Shown one piece after another: positions 32,900 through 47,211 of a DNA stretch of 64,000 nucleotides. Within the stretch, counting starts at the first letter, position 1, and every line of letters starts with the position of its first letter. Position numbers and translations under genes: made by a program. The notes under the pieces are model-generated. The model saw only the letters and a program-made list of their open reading frames with translations. It was not told the origin of the DNA and searched no databases. Origin of the DNA: Triticum aestivum (Eukaryota; Streptophyta; Magnoliopsida; Poales; Poaceae); NCBI RefSeq assembly GCF_018294505.1, contig NC_057796.1:188693597-188757596 (forward strand), in the 5' to 3' direction.

Positions 32900-34200
32900 C
32901 TTTTCGTCGGAATGGGGCGTGTAATATACCGTTGGAAAGCTCTTGACATCTACATTACAAATATATAGAATTTTTTTGCAAAATCATCAGGTTTAAGAGC
33001 AGTTTGAAAAAACCATTTTTTTTTCAAAACCGAAAACGCGAATCGTATTTTGGACTCAATTTTCAAACGGTTTGTCGGAATTGAGCAAATAAGATGGCGT
33101 TGGAAAGCTGGTAAAAATCCTCATATTCCATATATCTACTGTTTTTTCAAATTATATACAATTTAAAAGTAATTTGAAAAACGGTGAAATTCTGGGCAAA
33201 ACGTATTTTCGCTTTTTTTGCAAACGGTTTGTCAGATTGACGCAAATGATACGGCGTTGGAAAGCTATGGAAAATGCGCAACTTTTTTGTATAGAAATGT
33301 TTTTCTAATTCCTTACGGTTTAAAAACGAATTCGAATACGGTCAAATTTGATTTTGAACGCGATTTTTTTAAAAGTTTGTCGAAATGGGGCAAATAATAT
33401 ACCGTTGGATAGCTATCGAAAATGCGAAACTTAGTCATGTTGAACGTTTTCTCTACTTCGCAACCGTTTAAGAGTAATTTTGAATACAGCATGACGGATC
33501 ATGCTGTTTTCTCGTCTGAAAAATAGAGTAGTCGTATTGATATATGTGTATGCTTGTACTGTGCTATTTTTTGTAGAGTAATTTTGAATGGCTCCGAAAA
33601 AGGGTACTTATACTGATGTTTTCATGGGTTTGTACTAAGCATGTTTTCACTAACTAGACTTTGCTCTGTTTTTTGGGTAATATATTTCTCGTAAGTTTTC
33701 AATGGTTTACTGTATCCTAGCCCAGAACTTGCATGGTTTTTATTGTTGAACTGAATGTTATTTTTTTGCCAATTTTTTTTGCGTGTTTTTTTAAGTCAAT
33801 TTTTTTTGCAACGAATGTTCTCGAAAATGCGAAACTTGATCATGTTGAATGTTTTCTCAAATTCACAATCGTTTAAGAGTAATTTTAAATACAACAAGAC
33901 AAACTTTTTTTCCTGTCTGAAAAACAAAGTACTCATATTGATGTATGTGTGTATTTGTACTGAGCTATTTTTTATAGAGTAATTTTGAATGGTTCTGGAA
34001 AAAGAGTACTTGAACTGATGTCCGCATGGTCGTGATATCTTTTTCGTATAGAATTTTTTTTCTAATTCCTTACGGTTTAAACTCGAATTCAAATATGGTC
34101 AAATTTGATTTCGAACGCGATTTTTTTAAAAGTTTGTCGAAATGGGGCAAATAGTATAACGTTGGAAAGATATCAAATGCGAAACAGAGTACTCGTACTG
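32900..34200. repeat. Degenerate tandem repeats, core CAAATAATATNGCGTTGG, MULE-C left arm
   Basis: Cores followed by AAAGCT begin near 32913, 33086, 33240, 33388 and 34145. The segments GCGATTTTTTTAAAAGTTTGTCG and TTGTACTGA words are themselves duplicated (33360 and 34118; 33540 and 33930). This relates MULE-C to MULE-A. Confidence 0.8.
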
Positions 34201-37200
34201 ATCTATTTGTGTGTTTGTACCGAGGTATTTTTCATAGAGTAAATTTGAATGGTTTTAAAATAAGTGTAATCAAACTGATGTTTGTATGAGTTTGTATTGA
34301 GCGTACTTTCACAGGCTAGACTTTACTTTGTTTTTTCTATACGGTTTTCCTCATAACTTTGCAAAGGTTTACGGTATTATTGTCGCCTAACTTGCATGGT
34401 TTTTATCATTGAACTGAATGACTTTTTTTCAAAAACAAAATGTTTTGTGTGTTTTTTAACTCAACATTTTATTTTATTTTTTAAATGGTTCGATAATGTG
34501 GATTTATATAAGCCAACTCTTTTAGGTTTTAATTTTAAATTTGCTTCCTCTGTCCGAACTGATGATGTCGTTAGCTCCGGACTTGAATGGCTTATCTAGT
34601 TGAATTAATTGAATTTAAAATAATAAAATGCGATGTTTGTTTTCTTTTTTGTTTTCTTGAAACTCGAATATTTTTACAACGAAATTCTGGACTTGTCTCT
34701 TTTTGCAACTTGAACATTTTCTTGTTGATATTCTTTTTTATTTTTCATAATGTTCTCTTTATTTCGGACCTCTCTTTTTCATGGTTTCGAACTTTTCGCT
34801 TTCTTAACTTTGCACTTTCTGGATTCCTTGTACCCAAACCTCCTCAATTCTCCAGTAATGTCTCTCATTTCTTTCTTTTCTAAGTTTTTTAAAGGGGTTT
34901 TTGGAACAGTGAAACTATTTATCTGTGAACTTATGGACTTTTTTTGCCATGAACTTACCAACATTTATTCTACCAAATGCACGCACTTTTCAGCCAACAT
35001 TTTTAAAACGCTTCAGCCAATGTAGGCATAACATCAAATAGGCAAGGGCGAAATACAAAAAAAGGAAGACATCAGTTTTAGCTCTTCACAGTATAAGTAT
35101 ATCATCCAACGTGTACTCGGTGTCAACTTGCATAACATGACACAGAGCAATAGCAACATCGTACCATTAGCAATAGATAGCAACTCAGAATATATCTTTT
35201 TCTACATACAATGCCATGATATTTACACGTAATGGTTGGCAAGTACATGTCAAGCGAAACAAAGTTTCAACAGAAATGACTTCTTTTTTAGTAGTGCATG
35301 TCAAAACAGTGGTATCTTATTTTCTTGATCCTCGGAATTTGGGTGAAGAGAGTGTAACAAGAGAAGTGAAACCATGCCACCACCTAGTACTTGCATCAGT
35401 ACACTTCTTTTTGAGATCATAGCGTAAGGCAGTGAGGTTGCAAGTTCAAACACATGCCTGAATTGAACTCAAATAAGAAACTGAACTCCAACTACAATAA
35501 GAATTGAACTGAAAGAAATTTATAAACTGAACCGAACTGAAAGAAGAAATTGGACATCATATGTACAGCAAGAAATAAACTTGAGCAGTACCAACTACTA
35601 AACAAAAAGATTGGTTTACTGAACCTAGAGATTATATATTGGTGAATTTTTTTCTCCCTAAGAATAATTAATCAAATACATGTACTGTTCGCTAGGTGTT
35701 AGCAATAGGTGGCAAAGTAGTAGCGGCACAAAAGAAGGCCACCATGAACAGTGAGTACTACTGCGATACCTAAACTATGTGTTGGCCACGCTTGCTTTAC
35801 ATAGTACTACAAGATTTTTATAAAAAAGTACTAGAAGATTTGTGAATATGAGGTCGTAGAGAAGTTGTACTGAGGGTGTGGATTAGAGTGGTTGGAAGAG
35901 GATGCAGCAACACCCACACACACCACCAAATAAGTTCTTCTGCCTCCAGAACACATGTATACATAGATGCATCTCCATCTACAAGGAAGGATAGATGAGG
36001 TACTGTAATTTATAAGAAAAAATAGGTATGCTAGAATGTAAACCTGGAAAGGGAAAAACAAGTGCAATGTTTTTACGGAAAAATGCCCGCGGGGTCGGTT
36101 CCATAGCTCTTTCCACTTGCAGCCACTAACACAAACACTAACAAGGAAAAGGCACACATAATTACATAGGGGAAATCAGTTACATGCCCAACCAAGATTA
36201 ATAATTACTTGTTCTACTTCCATGGTTTCACACGATGCTATGGACCTTGTGAAGCAACCTAACCAGAAACTACTTCTCATTCAGCTTAAATTTAACCCCA
36301 CATAATTCAGTTTTGGCTCAGACATTAATAGGGGAAAAGCACCTTTGCATCTGTTTTTGTTCTAGGTAAGTGAACGTTTACAAACAGTACATGATACTGG
36401 AACATTTTCATCAAGAAATAGAAAAAATGCCTATAGTTGAATGGGAACATTTTCTTGTTCAGTAATAGAAGGAACTTAGTTTTTAGACCATTGGCCATTA
36501 TTCCACACATGGAAATGAAAATAGAGTCAAAGCACTTCCTAAAAAGGTTCCATTGGCATGCCGAAGTTGCTTTTTTACTCGATCAATTCTGAAAAGATCA
36601 ATGCCAAGAATAATATCATAACTTGATTTTTCTAATGGATACATACTGATGAACTACTACAAATCTTGTTGTTGACCTGTCCTTGTTGTTCAACATGTAT
36701 TTTATTTTTACAAAATATAATTGAAGAGTACTGAAAATGTGGTGTTTTTTTTAAATATATATATGAACTTTACTGAAAAGAACGTCTGAACATTTGGGAC
36801 GATAGTTTGTGAACTTCTCGATGATATTTTTTAAATGTTTGTGCGACCGAAAATAGAAAAGAGTGGCAAATCAGATTTGCACTTTCCTGTACAAAAAGTT
36901 TGAACTCCATGTCAAATGATTGGTTTCAGTAGCAAAAAAATTGGCTGAACCTCTTACGCACAAAACTGAATTTGATTCAACCTTCACACATCAAGAAGTT
37001 TGAACTTCACCAAAAATTTAAATAGTTCAACCAAATACATACAAACAGAAAACATGCTATAATTGGTCCTGTTTAGACATCAAGAAAATATTTAGAGATC
37101 ACAGTTCAAAATTTTGTTTTGCGAACTCTCAAGCAAGCATCAATTGAACATACGCGGAGATACGAGGATGAGATGACGAAAGCTAACCTTTAGTAGATGG

Positions 37201-38032
37201 TGAAGAACGGCCGACGACATCGGTTGAATAATAGACCACAAGAATTAGATAAATGAACCACTGTTTCTAACCACATAAATGTAGAACTGTAGGAATTAGC
37301 AAAATTGAACTACCATTTGATGCTCATGCTTCTATTATTTTTTAGTGATAATGAGATAAACAAGTATTAAGAAAAACATGAGCTAGGGAAAAGGAAAAAC
37401 AAGTTATACAGTAGAACGACACAACAAAATGCACGAACAAACTATGTGATGCAAGTACACCATGTGATGCAAGTACCAACTCTTTTTCTCTCTGAAACAA
37501 GCAAGATTCACACAAACATCCTGCATTTCTAGCATCAGAAGTTACTTGTCATGAACTGACAGATTTACACAAGTAGACCAACCAATGGTGAAATCTACTA
37601 ATTGTTTTAAGGAATCAGTAATTTGGTACCCGCTAGGGATTCATGTGTTTCGTTGTACTGAATTTAACAACGAAAATGCAGATTCATAGAGAAAACAACC
37701 CAAAAGAAGTGATGTCACCGTGTCCCGTTGTAGCTCAGCGTGTGTAGTGTACTTGCACTTATGATCAACCATTTTTTGACTAGATATTTCATGGGAGTCT
37801 AGGGTGCTTGCATTAAAATGCAAAGTTGCAGTGCGCCAATCTTTTCTTTGTTTAATCCTTGAACTGAAGGAAGCTCTTGACTTGTAAGATGAATCGAAAA
37901 TGCATCCAAAGGTGTACTGAAAAAACTGAAGCCCCGGGAAGCCTTTACTACGAGCAGGATAAGGGCTGGGGCTTTCTATGCTGGTGGAGCGCCATGTCCT
38001 CCGTCGTCAGCGAGCTCCGGCCATGAACCCAC
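34201..38032. other. Non-coding body of MULE-C
   Basis: AT-rich, with GAACTGAA and GAACTT words scattered on the plus strand and no convincing gene. The last 120 bp before the Gypsy insertion (37910-38032) are GC-richer (GCTGGTGGAGCGCCATGTCC) and continue at 55901; they might be a gene fragment, but I recognise nothing. Confidence 0.6.
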
Positions 38033-38511
38033 TGAGGGAGTCCTGGACTAAGGGGTCCTCGGGCGTCCGGCCTGTTATCCATGGGCCGGACTGATGGGCT
38101 ATGAAGACATGAAGACCGAAGACTCTACCCGTGTCCGGACTGGGTTCTCCTTGGCGTGGAAGGCAAGCTAGGCGACCGACTATGAAGATTCCTTCCTATG
38201 TAACCGCCTCTATGTAACCCTAGATTCCCTCGGTGTCTATATAAACCGGAGGGTGTAGTCCGGAAAGAATACACTCATTACCATAGTCATACAGGCTAGA
38301 CTTCTAGGGTTTAGCCATTACGATCTCGTGGTAGATCAACTCTTGTAACACTCATATTCATCAAGATCAATCAAGCAGGAAGTAGGGTATTACCTCCATA
38401 GAGAGGGCCCGAACCTGGGTAAACATCGTGTCCCTTGTCTCTTATTACCATCGACCTTAGACGCACAGTTCGGGACCCCCTACCCGAGATCCGCCGGTTT
38501 TGACACCGACA
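38033..38511 (+). repeat. 5' LTR of Gypsy element 2
   Basis: TGAGGGAGTCC...ACACCGACA, 479 bp. A TATA box (CTATATAAACC) lies near 38238. It differs from the 3' LTR at about 12 substitutions and one indel, mostly transitions. Confidence 0.92.
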
Positions 38512-38518
38512 TTGGTGC

Positions 38519-40304
38519 TGTTGGTGAACGTAGCAGAAATTCAAAATTTTCTACGCATCACCAAGATCAATCTATGGAGTAATCTAGCAACGAGGGGAAG
38601 GGGAGTGAATCTACATACCCTTGTAGATCGCGATGCGGAAGCGTTGCAAGAACGCGGATGAGGGAGTCGTACTCGTAGCGATTCAGATCGCGGTTGATTC
38701 CGATCTAAGCACCGAAAGAACGGTGCCTCCGCGTTCAACACACGTGCAGCCCGGTGACGTCTCCCACGCCTTGATCCAGCAAGGAGAGAGGGAGAGGTTG
38801 GGGAAGACTCCATCCAGCAGCAACACGACGGCGTGGTGGTGGTGGAGGAGCGTGGCAATCCCGCAGGGCTTCGCCAAGCACCGCGGGAGAGGAGGAGGAA
38901 GAAGAGGGGTAGGGCTGCGCCAAAAAGGAGACGTTCTCATGTCTTGGGCAGCCCCAAACCTCAAATATATATAGGGGAGGGGGAGGGCTGCGCCCCCCAT
39001 CTAGGGTTTCCCCCCCAAGGGGTGCGGCCAGCCCTAGATGGGGCTTGGGGGGCGGCCAAAGGGGGGAGGAGTGCCTCCCAAGTCAAGTGGAGGCCCTCCC
39101 CCTTAGGGTTTCCCCTCTCCCATGCGCATGGGCCTTGGGGGGCTGGTGCCCCTGGCCCATTAAGGCTAGGGCGCCCCCTTACAGCCCATGCTGCTGTATT
39201 GGACGTGGTGGAACATTTTCCGGACCTCCGGACCCCTCCGGAATCCTCCGGAACCTTCTGGAAGCTTCCCGGTACAATACCGAAAAACCCGAACTTTTCC
39301 CGGAACCCGAACAACAACTTTCCATATATAAATCTTTACCTCCGGACCATTCCGGAACTCCTCGTGACGTCCGGGATCTCATCCGGGACTCCGAACAACA
39401 TTCGGTAACCACATACATACTTTCCCTATAACCCTAGCGTCATCGAACCTTAAGTGTGTAGACCCTACGGGTTCGGGAACCATGCAGACATGACCGAGAC
39501 GTTCTCCGGTCAATAACCAACAGCGGGATCTGGATACCCATGTTGGCTCCCACATGTTCCACGATGATCTCATCGGATGAACCACGATGTCGGGGATTCA
39601 ATCAATCCCGTATTCAATTCCCTTTGTCTAACGGTATGTTACTTGCCCGAGATTCGATCGTCGGTATCCCTATACCTTGTTCAATCTCGTTACCGGCAAG
39701 TCTCTTTACTCGTTCCGTAACTCACATCATCCCGTGATCAACTCCTTGGTCACATTGTGCACATTATGATGATGTCCTACCGAGTGGGCCCAGAGATACC
39801 TCTCCGTTTACACGGAGTGACAAATCCCAGTCTCGATTCGTGCCAACCCAACAGACACTTTCGGAGATACCCGTAGTGCACCTTTATAGCCACCCAGTTA
39901 CGTTGTGACGTTTGGCACACCCAAAGCATTCCTACGGTATCCGGGAGTTGCACAATCTCATGGTCTAAGGAAGTGATACTTGACATTAGAAAAGCTCTGA
40001 GCAAACGAACTACACGATCTTGTGCTAGGCTTAGGATTGGGTCTTGTCCATCACATCATTCTCCTAATGATGTGATCCCGTTATCAACGACATCCAATGT
40101 CCATGGTCAGGAAACCGTAACCATCTATTGATCAACGAGCTAGTCAACTAGAGGCTTACTAGGGACATGGTGTTGTCTATGTATCCACACATGTATCTGA
40201 GTTTCCTATCAATACAATTCTAGCATGGATAATAAACGATTATCATGAACAAGGAAATATAATAATAACCTATTTATTATTGCCTCTAGGGCATATTTCC
40301 AACA
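38519..40304 (-). repeat. 3' LTR of Copia-2 (1786 bp)
   Basis: On the plus strand it reads TGTTGGTGAACGTAG...TTTCCAACA. It is followed by the reverse complement of the polypurine tract (GTCTCCCACTTG, 40305-40316), which fixes it as the 3' LTR. Confidence 0.95.
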
Positions 40305-43300
40305 GTCTCCCACTTGCACTAGAGTCAATAATCTAGTTCACATCACCATGTGATTAACACTGACAGGTCACATCACCATGTGACCAACACCCAAGAGTTT
40401 ACTAGAGTCAACAATCTAGTTCACATCTCTATGTGATTAACACTCAATGAGTTCTGGTTTGATCATGTTATGCTTGTGAGAGAGGTTATTAGTCAACGGG
40501 TCTGAACCTTTCAGATTCGTGTGTGCTTTACGAATATCTATGTCATCTTGTGGATGCTACCACGCGCTACTTGGAGCCATTTCAAATAATTGCTCTACTA
40601 TACGAATCCGGTTTACTACTCAGAGTCATCCGGATTAGTGTCAAAGTTCGCATCGACGTAACCCTTTACGACGAACTCCTTTTCACCTCCATAATCGAGA
40701 AAATTCCTTAGTCCACTAGGTACTAAGGATAAGTTCGACCGCTGTCATGTGATCCATTCCCGGATCACTATTGTACCCCTTGACCAACTCATGGCAAGGC
40801 ACACTTCATGTGCGGTACACAGCATAGCATACTGTAGAGCCTACGTCTAAAGCATAGGGGACGACCTTCGTCCTTTCTCTCTCTTCTGCTGTGGTCAGGT
40901 CTTGAGTCTTACTCAATACTCACACCTTGTAACACAGCCAAGAACTCCTTCTTTGCTGATCTATTTTGAACTCTTTCAAAATCATGTCAAGGTGTGCGTT
41001 CTTTTGAAAGTATCATCAGGCGTCTTGATCTATCTCTATAGATCTTGATGCCCAATATGTAAGCAGCTTTATCCAGGTCTTCCTTTGAAAAACTCCTTTC
41101 AAACAACCCTTTATGCTTTCCAGAAATTTTACATCATTTCGGATCAACAATATGTCATTCACATATACTTATCAGAAATGTTGTAGCGCTCCCACTCACT
41201 TTATTGTAAATACAAGTTTCTAACAAACTTTGTATAAACCCAAAAACTTTGATCACCCCATCAAAGCGTATATTCTGACTCCGAGATGCTTGCTCTAATC
41301 CATGGAAGGATCGCTGGAGCTAGCATACCTTTTAGCATCCTTAGGATCGACAAAACCTTTCTGATTGTATCACATACAACCTTTCCTTACGAAAACTGGT
41401 AAGGAAACTTGTTTTGACATCCATCTGCCAGATTTCATAAATGCAGCTAATGCTAACATGATTCCGACGGACTTAAGCATCGCTACGGATGAGAAAATCT
41501 CATCGTAGTCAACTCCTTGAACTTGTGGAAATACTCTTTGCCACAAGTCGAGCTTCATAGACGGTAACATTACCGTCCACGTCCGTCTTCTTCTCAAAGA
41601 TCCATTTATCTCGGATTTCATGGCTTCTAACCATTTGTCGGAATATGGGCCCACCATCGCTTCTCCATAGCTCGTAGGTTCATTGTTGTCCAACAACATG
41701 ACTTCCAAGACAGGATCACGTACCACTCTGAAGTAGTACGCATCCTCGTCGTCCTACGAGGTTTGGTAGTGACTTGATCCGAAGTTTCATGATCACTATC
41801 ATAAGCTTCCACTTCAATTGGTGTAGGTGCCACAGGAACAACTTCCTGTGCCCTGCTACACACTAGTTGAAGTGACGGTTCAATAACCTTATCAAGTCTC
41901 CACCATCCTCCCACTCAATTCTTTCGAGAGAAACTTTTCCTCGAGAAAGGACTCGTTTCTAGAAGCAATTACTTTTGCTTCCAGATCTGAAAAAGGAGGT
42001 ATACCCAACTGTTTTGGGTATTCTATGAAGATGCATTTATCCGCTTTGGGTTCGAGCTTATCAGCCTGAAACTTTTCCACATAAGCATCGCAGCCCCAAA
42101 CTTTTAAGAAACGACAACTTAGGTTTCTCTAAACGGTGTCGTCTCAACGGAATTGCGTGGTGCCCCTTTTAAAGTGAATGTGGTTGTCTCTAATGCCTAA
42201 CCCATAAACGATAGTGGTAATTCGATAAGAAACATCATGGTATGCACCATATCCAATAGGGTGCAGTTATGATGTTCGGACACACCATCACACTATGGTG
42301 TTCCAGGCGGTATTAATTGTGAAACACTTTCCACAATGTCTTAATTGTGTGCCAAACTCGTAACTCAGATACTCATCTCTATGATCATATCACAGACATT
42401 TTATCCTCTTGTCACGACGATCTTCAACTTCACTCTGAAATTACTTGAACCTTTCAATAATTCAGACTTGTGTTTCATCAAGTAAATACACTCAGCATCT
42501 ACTCAAATCATCTGTGAAGTAAGAACATAACGATATCCACTGCATGCCTCAGCACTCATTGGACTGCACACATCAAAATGTATTACTTCCAACAAGTTGC
42601 TCTCTTGTTCCATCTTACTGAAAACGAGGCTTTTCAGTCATCTTGCCCATGTGGTATGATTTGCATGTCTCAAGTGATTCAAAATCAAGTGAGTCCAAAC
42701 GATCCATCTGCATGGAGTTTCTTCATGCATATATACCAATAGACATGGTTCGCATGTCTCAATCTTTTCAAAAACGAGCGAGTCCAAAGATCCATCTACA
42801 TGGAGCTTCTTCATGCGTTCTATACCAATATGACTCAAGTGGCAGTGCCACAAGTATGTGGTACTATCATTACTATTTTATATCTTTTGGCACGAACATG
42901 TGTATCACTACGATCGAGATTCATTTTAGGTGCAAGACCATTGAAGGTATTATTCAAATAAACAGAGTAACCATTATTCTCCTTAAATGAATAACCGTAT
43001 TGCGATAAACATAATCCAATCATGCTCAACGCAAACACCAAATCTCGATGGTAGAGGGAGCATGCGATGCTTGATCACATCAACCTTGGAAACCACTTCC
43101 AACACATATCGTCATCTCACCTTTAGCTAGTCTCCATTTATTCCGCAGCTTTTATTTCGAGTTACTAACACTTAGCAACCGAACCGGTATCTAATACCCT
43201 GGTGCTGCTAGGAGTACTAGTAAAGTACACATTCATATAACGTATATCCAATATACTTCTGTCGACCTTGTCTGCCTTCTCATCTACCAAGTATCTAGGG

Positions 43301-45381
43301 TAGTTCCGCTTCAGTGACCGTTCCCCTTATTACAGAAGCACTTAGTCTCGGGTTTGGGTTCAACCTTGGGATTCTTCACTAGAGCAGCAAACTGATTTGC
43401 CGTTTCATGAAGTATCCCTTTTGCCCTTGCCCTTCTAGAAACTAGTGGTTTTACTAACCATCAACAATTGATGCTCCTTCTTGATTTCTACTCTTCGCGG
43501 TGTCAAATATCGCGAATAGCTCAAGGATCATCATAACTATCCCTGATACTTTATAGTTCATCACGAAGCTCTACTAGCTTGGTGGCAGTGACTATGGAGA
43601 ACTATCACTATCTCATCTGGGAGATTAACTCCCACTCGATTCAAGCGATTGTGGTACTCAGACAATCTGAGCACATGCTCAACGATTGAGCTTTTCTCCC
43701 TTAGTTTGCAGGCTTAAGAAACTTGTCAGAGGTCTCATACCTCTTGACGTGGGCACTAGTCTGAAATCCCAATTTCAGTCTTCGGAACATCTCATATGTT
43801 CTGCGACGTTTCAAAAACGTCTTTGGTGCCACAATTCTAAACCGTTAGCATTACGCACTAACTATCACGTAGTCATCAAAACGTGTATGTCAGATGTTTC
43901 GCAACATCTACAGACGACGCTGAGGTTCAGCACACCGAGCGGTGCATTAAGGACATAAGCCTTCTGTGCAGCAATGAGGACAATCCTCAGTTTACGGACC
44001 CAGTCCGCATAATTGCTACTACCAACTTTCAACTAAATTTTCTCTAGGAACATATCTTAAACAGTAGAACTAAAGCGCAAGATATGACATAATTTGCAAA
44101 GACTTTTTGACTATGTTCATGATAATGAAGTTCATCTGATTATTGAACTCCCACTCAGATAGACATCCCTCTAGTCATCTAAGTGATACATGATCCGAGT
44201 CAAACTAGGCCGTGTCCGATCATCACGTGAGACGGACTAGTCATCATCGGTGAACATCTCCATGTTGATCGTATCTACTATACGACTCATGTTCGACCTT
44301 TCGATCTCTTGTGTTCCGAGGCCATGTCTGTACATGCTAGGCTCGTCAAGTCAACCTAAGTGTTTTGCATGTGTTCCGAGGCCATGTCTGTACATGCTAG
44401 GCTCGTCAACACCCGTTGTATTCGAACGTTAGAATCTATCACACCCGATCATCACGTGGTGCTTCGAAACAACGAACCTTCGCAACGGTGCACAGTTAGG
44501 GGGAACACGTCTCTTGAAATTTTAGTGAGGGATCATCTTACTTACTACCGTCGTTCTAAGCAAATAAGATGCATAACATGATAAACATCACATGCAATCA
44601 AATAGTGACATGATATGGCCAATATCATTTTGCTCCTTTGATCTCCATCTTCGGGGCACCATGATCATCTTTGTCACCGGCATGACACCATGATCTCCAT
44701 CATCATGATCTCCATCATTGTGTCTTCATGAAGTTGTCACGCCAACGATTACTTCTACTTCTATGGCTAACGCGCTTAGCAATAAAGTAAAGTAATTTAC
44801 ATGGCGTTATTCAATGACACGCAGGTCATACAAAAAATAAAGACAACTCCTATGGCTCCTGCCGGTTGTCATACTCATCGACATGCAAGTCGTGATTCCT
44901 ATTACAAGAATATGATCAATCTCATACATCACATATATCATTCATCACATCTTCTGGCCATATCACATCACATAGCACATGCTGCAAAAACAAGTTAGAC
45001 GTCCTCTAATTGTTGTTGCAAGTTTTTACGTGGCTTGTATAGGTTTCTAGCAAGAACGTTTCTTACCTACGTAAAACCACAACGTGATATGCCAATTTCT
45101 ATTTACCCTTCATAAGGACCCTTTTCATCGAATCCGTTCCGACTAAAGTGGGAGAGACAGACACCCGCTAGCCACCTTATGCAACTAGTGCATGTCAGTC
45201 GGTGGAACCTGTCTCACGTAAGCGTACGTGTAAGGTCGGTCCGGGCCGCTTCATCCCACAATGCCGCCGAAACAAGATAAGACTAGTAGCGGCAAGAAGA
45301 ATTGGCAACATCGACGCCCACAACTACTTTGTGTTCTACTCGTGCATAGAAACTACGCATAGACCTAGCTCATGATGCCAC
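40305..45381 (-). pseudogene. Copia-2 internal region with remnants of gag, integrase and RT
   Basis: Reading leftward, gag traces occur near 43620-43330 (ELFA, PKVEPK). The pre-integrase motif (CHLSHIGIERMKKLH) is at 42853-42790, integrase scraps at 42600-42100, the integrase-RT spacer at 41914-41627, and RT pieces at 41726-41370 (SVAMLKSVG). Frames change every few hundred bases, and the YVDD region near 41155 is corrupted. Small internal duplications are present: about 88 bp at 42660-42835 and 39 bp at 44311-44409. No domain is complete. The element could only have moved with proteins supplied in trans. Confidence 0.85.
45362..45381 (-). other. Primer binding site of Copia-2
   Basis: On the minus strand, directly after the 5' LTR, GTGGCATCATGAGC resembles the TGGTATCAGAGC complement of initiator Met tRNA used by this family, with a few changes. 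Confidence 0.65.
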
Positions 45382-47166
45382 TGTTGGGGAACGTAGCAGA
45401 AATTCAAAATTTTCTACGCATCACCAAGATCAATCTATGGAGTAATCTAGCAACGAGGGGAAGGGGAGTGCATCTACATACCCTTGTAGATCGCGATGCG
45501 GAAGCGTTGCAAGAACGCGGATGAGGGAGTCGTACTCGTAGCGATTCAGATCGCGGTTGATTCCGATCTAAGCACCGAAAGAACGGTGCCTCCGCGTTCA
45601 ACACACGTGCAGCCCGGTGACGTCTCCCACGCCTTGATCCAGCAAGGAGAGAGGGAGAGGTTGGGGAAGACTCCATCCAGCAGCAGCACGACGGCGTGGT
45701 GGTGGTGGAGGAGCGTGGCAATCCCGCAGGGCTTCGCCAAGCACCGCGGGAGAGGAGGAGGAGGAAGAGAGGTAGGACTGCGCCAAAAAGGAGACGTTCT
45801 CATGTCTTGGGCAGCCCCAAACCTCAATATATATAGGGGAGGGGGAGGGCTGCGCCCCCATCTAGGGTTTCCCCCCCAAGGGGTGCGGCCAGCCCTAGAT
45901 GGGGCTTGGGGGGCGGCCAAAGGGGGGAGGAGTGCCTCCCAAGTCAAGTGGAGGCCCTCCCCCTTAGGGTTTCCCCTCTCCCATGCGCATGGGCCTTGGG
46001 GGGGCTGGTGCCCCTGGCCCATTAAGGCTAGGGCGCCCCCTTACAGCCCATGCTGCTGTATTGGACGTGGTGGAACATTTTCCGGACCTCCGGACCCCTC
46101 CGGAATCCTCCGGAACCTTCTGGAAGCTTCCCGGTACAATACCGAAAAACCCGAACTTTTCCCGGAACCCGAACAACAACTTTCCATATATAAATCTTTA
46201 CCTCCGGACCATTCCGGAACTCCTCGTGACGTCCGGGATCTCATCCGGGACTCCGAACAACATTCGGTAACCACGTACATACTTTCCCTATAACCCTAGC
46301 GTCATCGAACCTTAAGTGTGTAGACCCTACGGGTTCGGGAACCATGCAGACATGACCGAGACGTTCTCCGGTCAATAACCAACAGCGGGATCTGGATACC
46401 CATGTTGGCTCCCACATGTTCCACGATGATCTCATCGGATGAACCACGATGTCGGGGATTCAATCAATCCCGTATTCAATTCCCTTTGTCTATCGGTATG
46501 TTACTTGCCCGAGATTCGATCGTCGGTATCCCTATACCTTGTTCAATCTCGTTACCGGCAAGTCTCTTTACTCGTTCCGTAACTCACATCATCCCGTGAT
46601 CAACTCCTTGGTCACATTGTGCACATTATGATGATGTCCTACCGAGTGGGCCCAGAGATACCTCTCCGTTTACACGGAGTGACAAATCCCAGTCTCGATT
46701 CGTGCCAACCCAACAGACACTTTCGGAGATACCCGTAGTGCACCTTTATAGCCACCCAGTTACGTTGTGACGTTTGGCACACCCAAAGCATTCCTACGGT
46801 ATCCGGGAGTTGCACAATCTCATGGTCTAAGGAAGTGATACTTGACATTAGAAAAGCTCTGAGCAAACGAACTACACGATCTTGTGCTAGGCTTAGGATT
46901 GGGTCTTGTCCATCACATCATTCTCCTAATGATGTGATCCCGTTATCACCGACATCCAATGTCCATGGTCAGGAAACCGTAACCATCTATTGATCAACGA
47001 GCTAGTCAACTAGAGGCTTACTAGGGACATGGTGTTGTCTATGTATCCACACATGTATCTGAGTTTCCTATCAATACAATTCTAGCATGGATAATAAACA
47101 ATTATCATGAACAAGGAAATATAATAATAACCTATTTATTATTGCCTCTAGGGCATATTTCCAACA
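45382..47166 (-). repeat. 5' LTR of Copia-2 (1785 bp)
   Basis: Nearly identical to 38519-40304. It keeps the intact terminus TGTTGGGGAACG, where the other copy has TGTTGGTGAACG. Confidence 0.95.
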
Positions 47167-47211
47167 GGTGCTTTCATTGAGAGTTCCACTGTGCCGTCGA
47201 CGAAAGGTTCG

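Larger units (their letters stand above)
38519..47166 (-). mobile_element. Copia-2, full-length BARE/Angela-type element on the minus strand, decayed interior
   Basis: The 5' LTR is 45382-47166 and the 3' LTR is 38519-40304. A perfect 5-bp duplication GGTGC flanks it (38514-38518 and 47167-47171). The insertion lies in the primer binding site region of Gypsy element 2: TTGGTGC before it continues as TTTCATTGAGAG after it. LTRs differ by about ten substitutions and three short indels (about 0.6%), so insertion is recent, yet coding sequence is badly broken. Confidence 0.95.

Noticed and set aside
38541..39431. ORFs of about 100-190 codons in the Copia-2 LTRs (repeated at 45404-46293)
   Set aside because: They lie in the non-coding body of an LTR, are duplicated because the LTR is, and have no domain.
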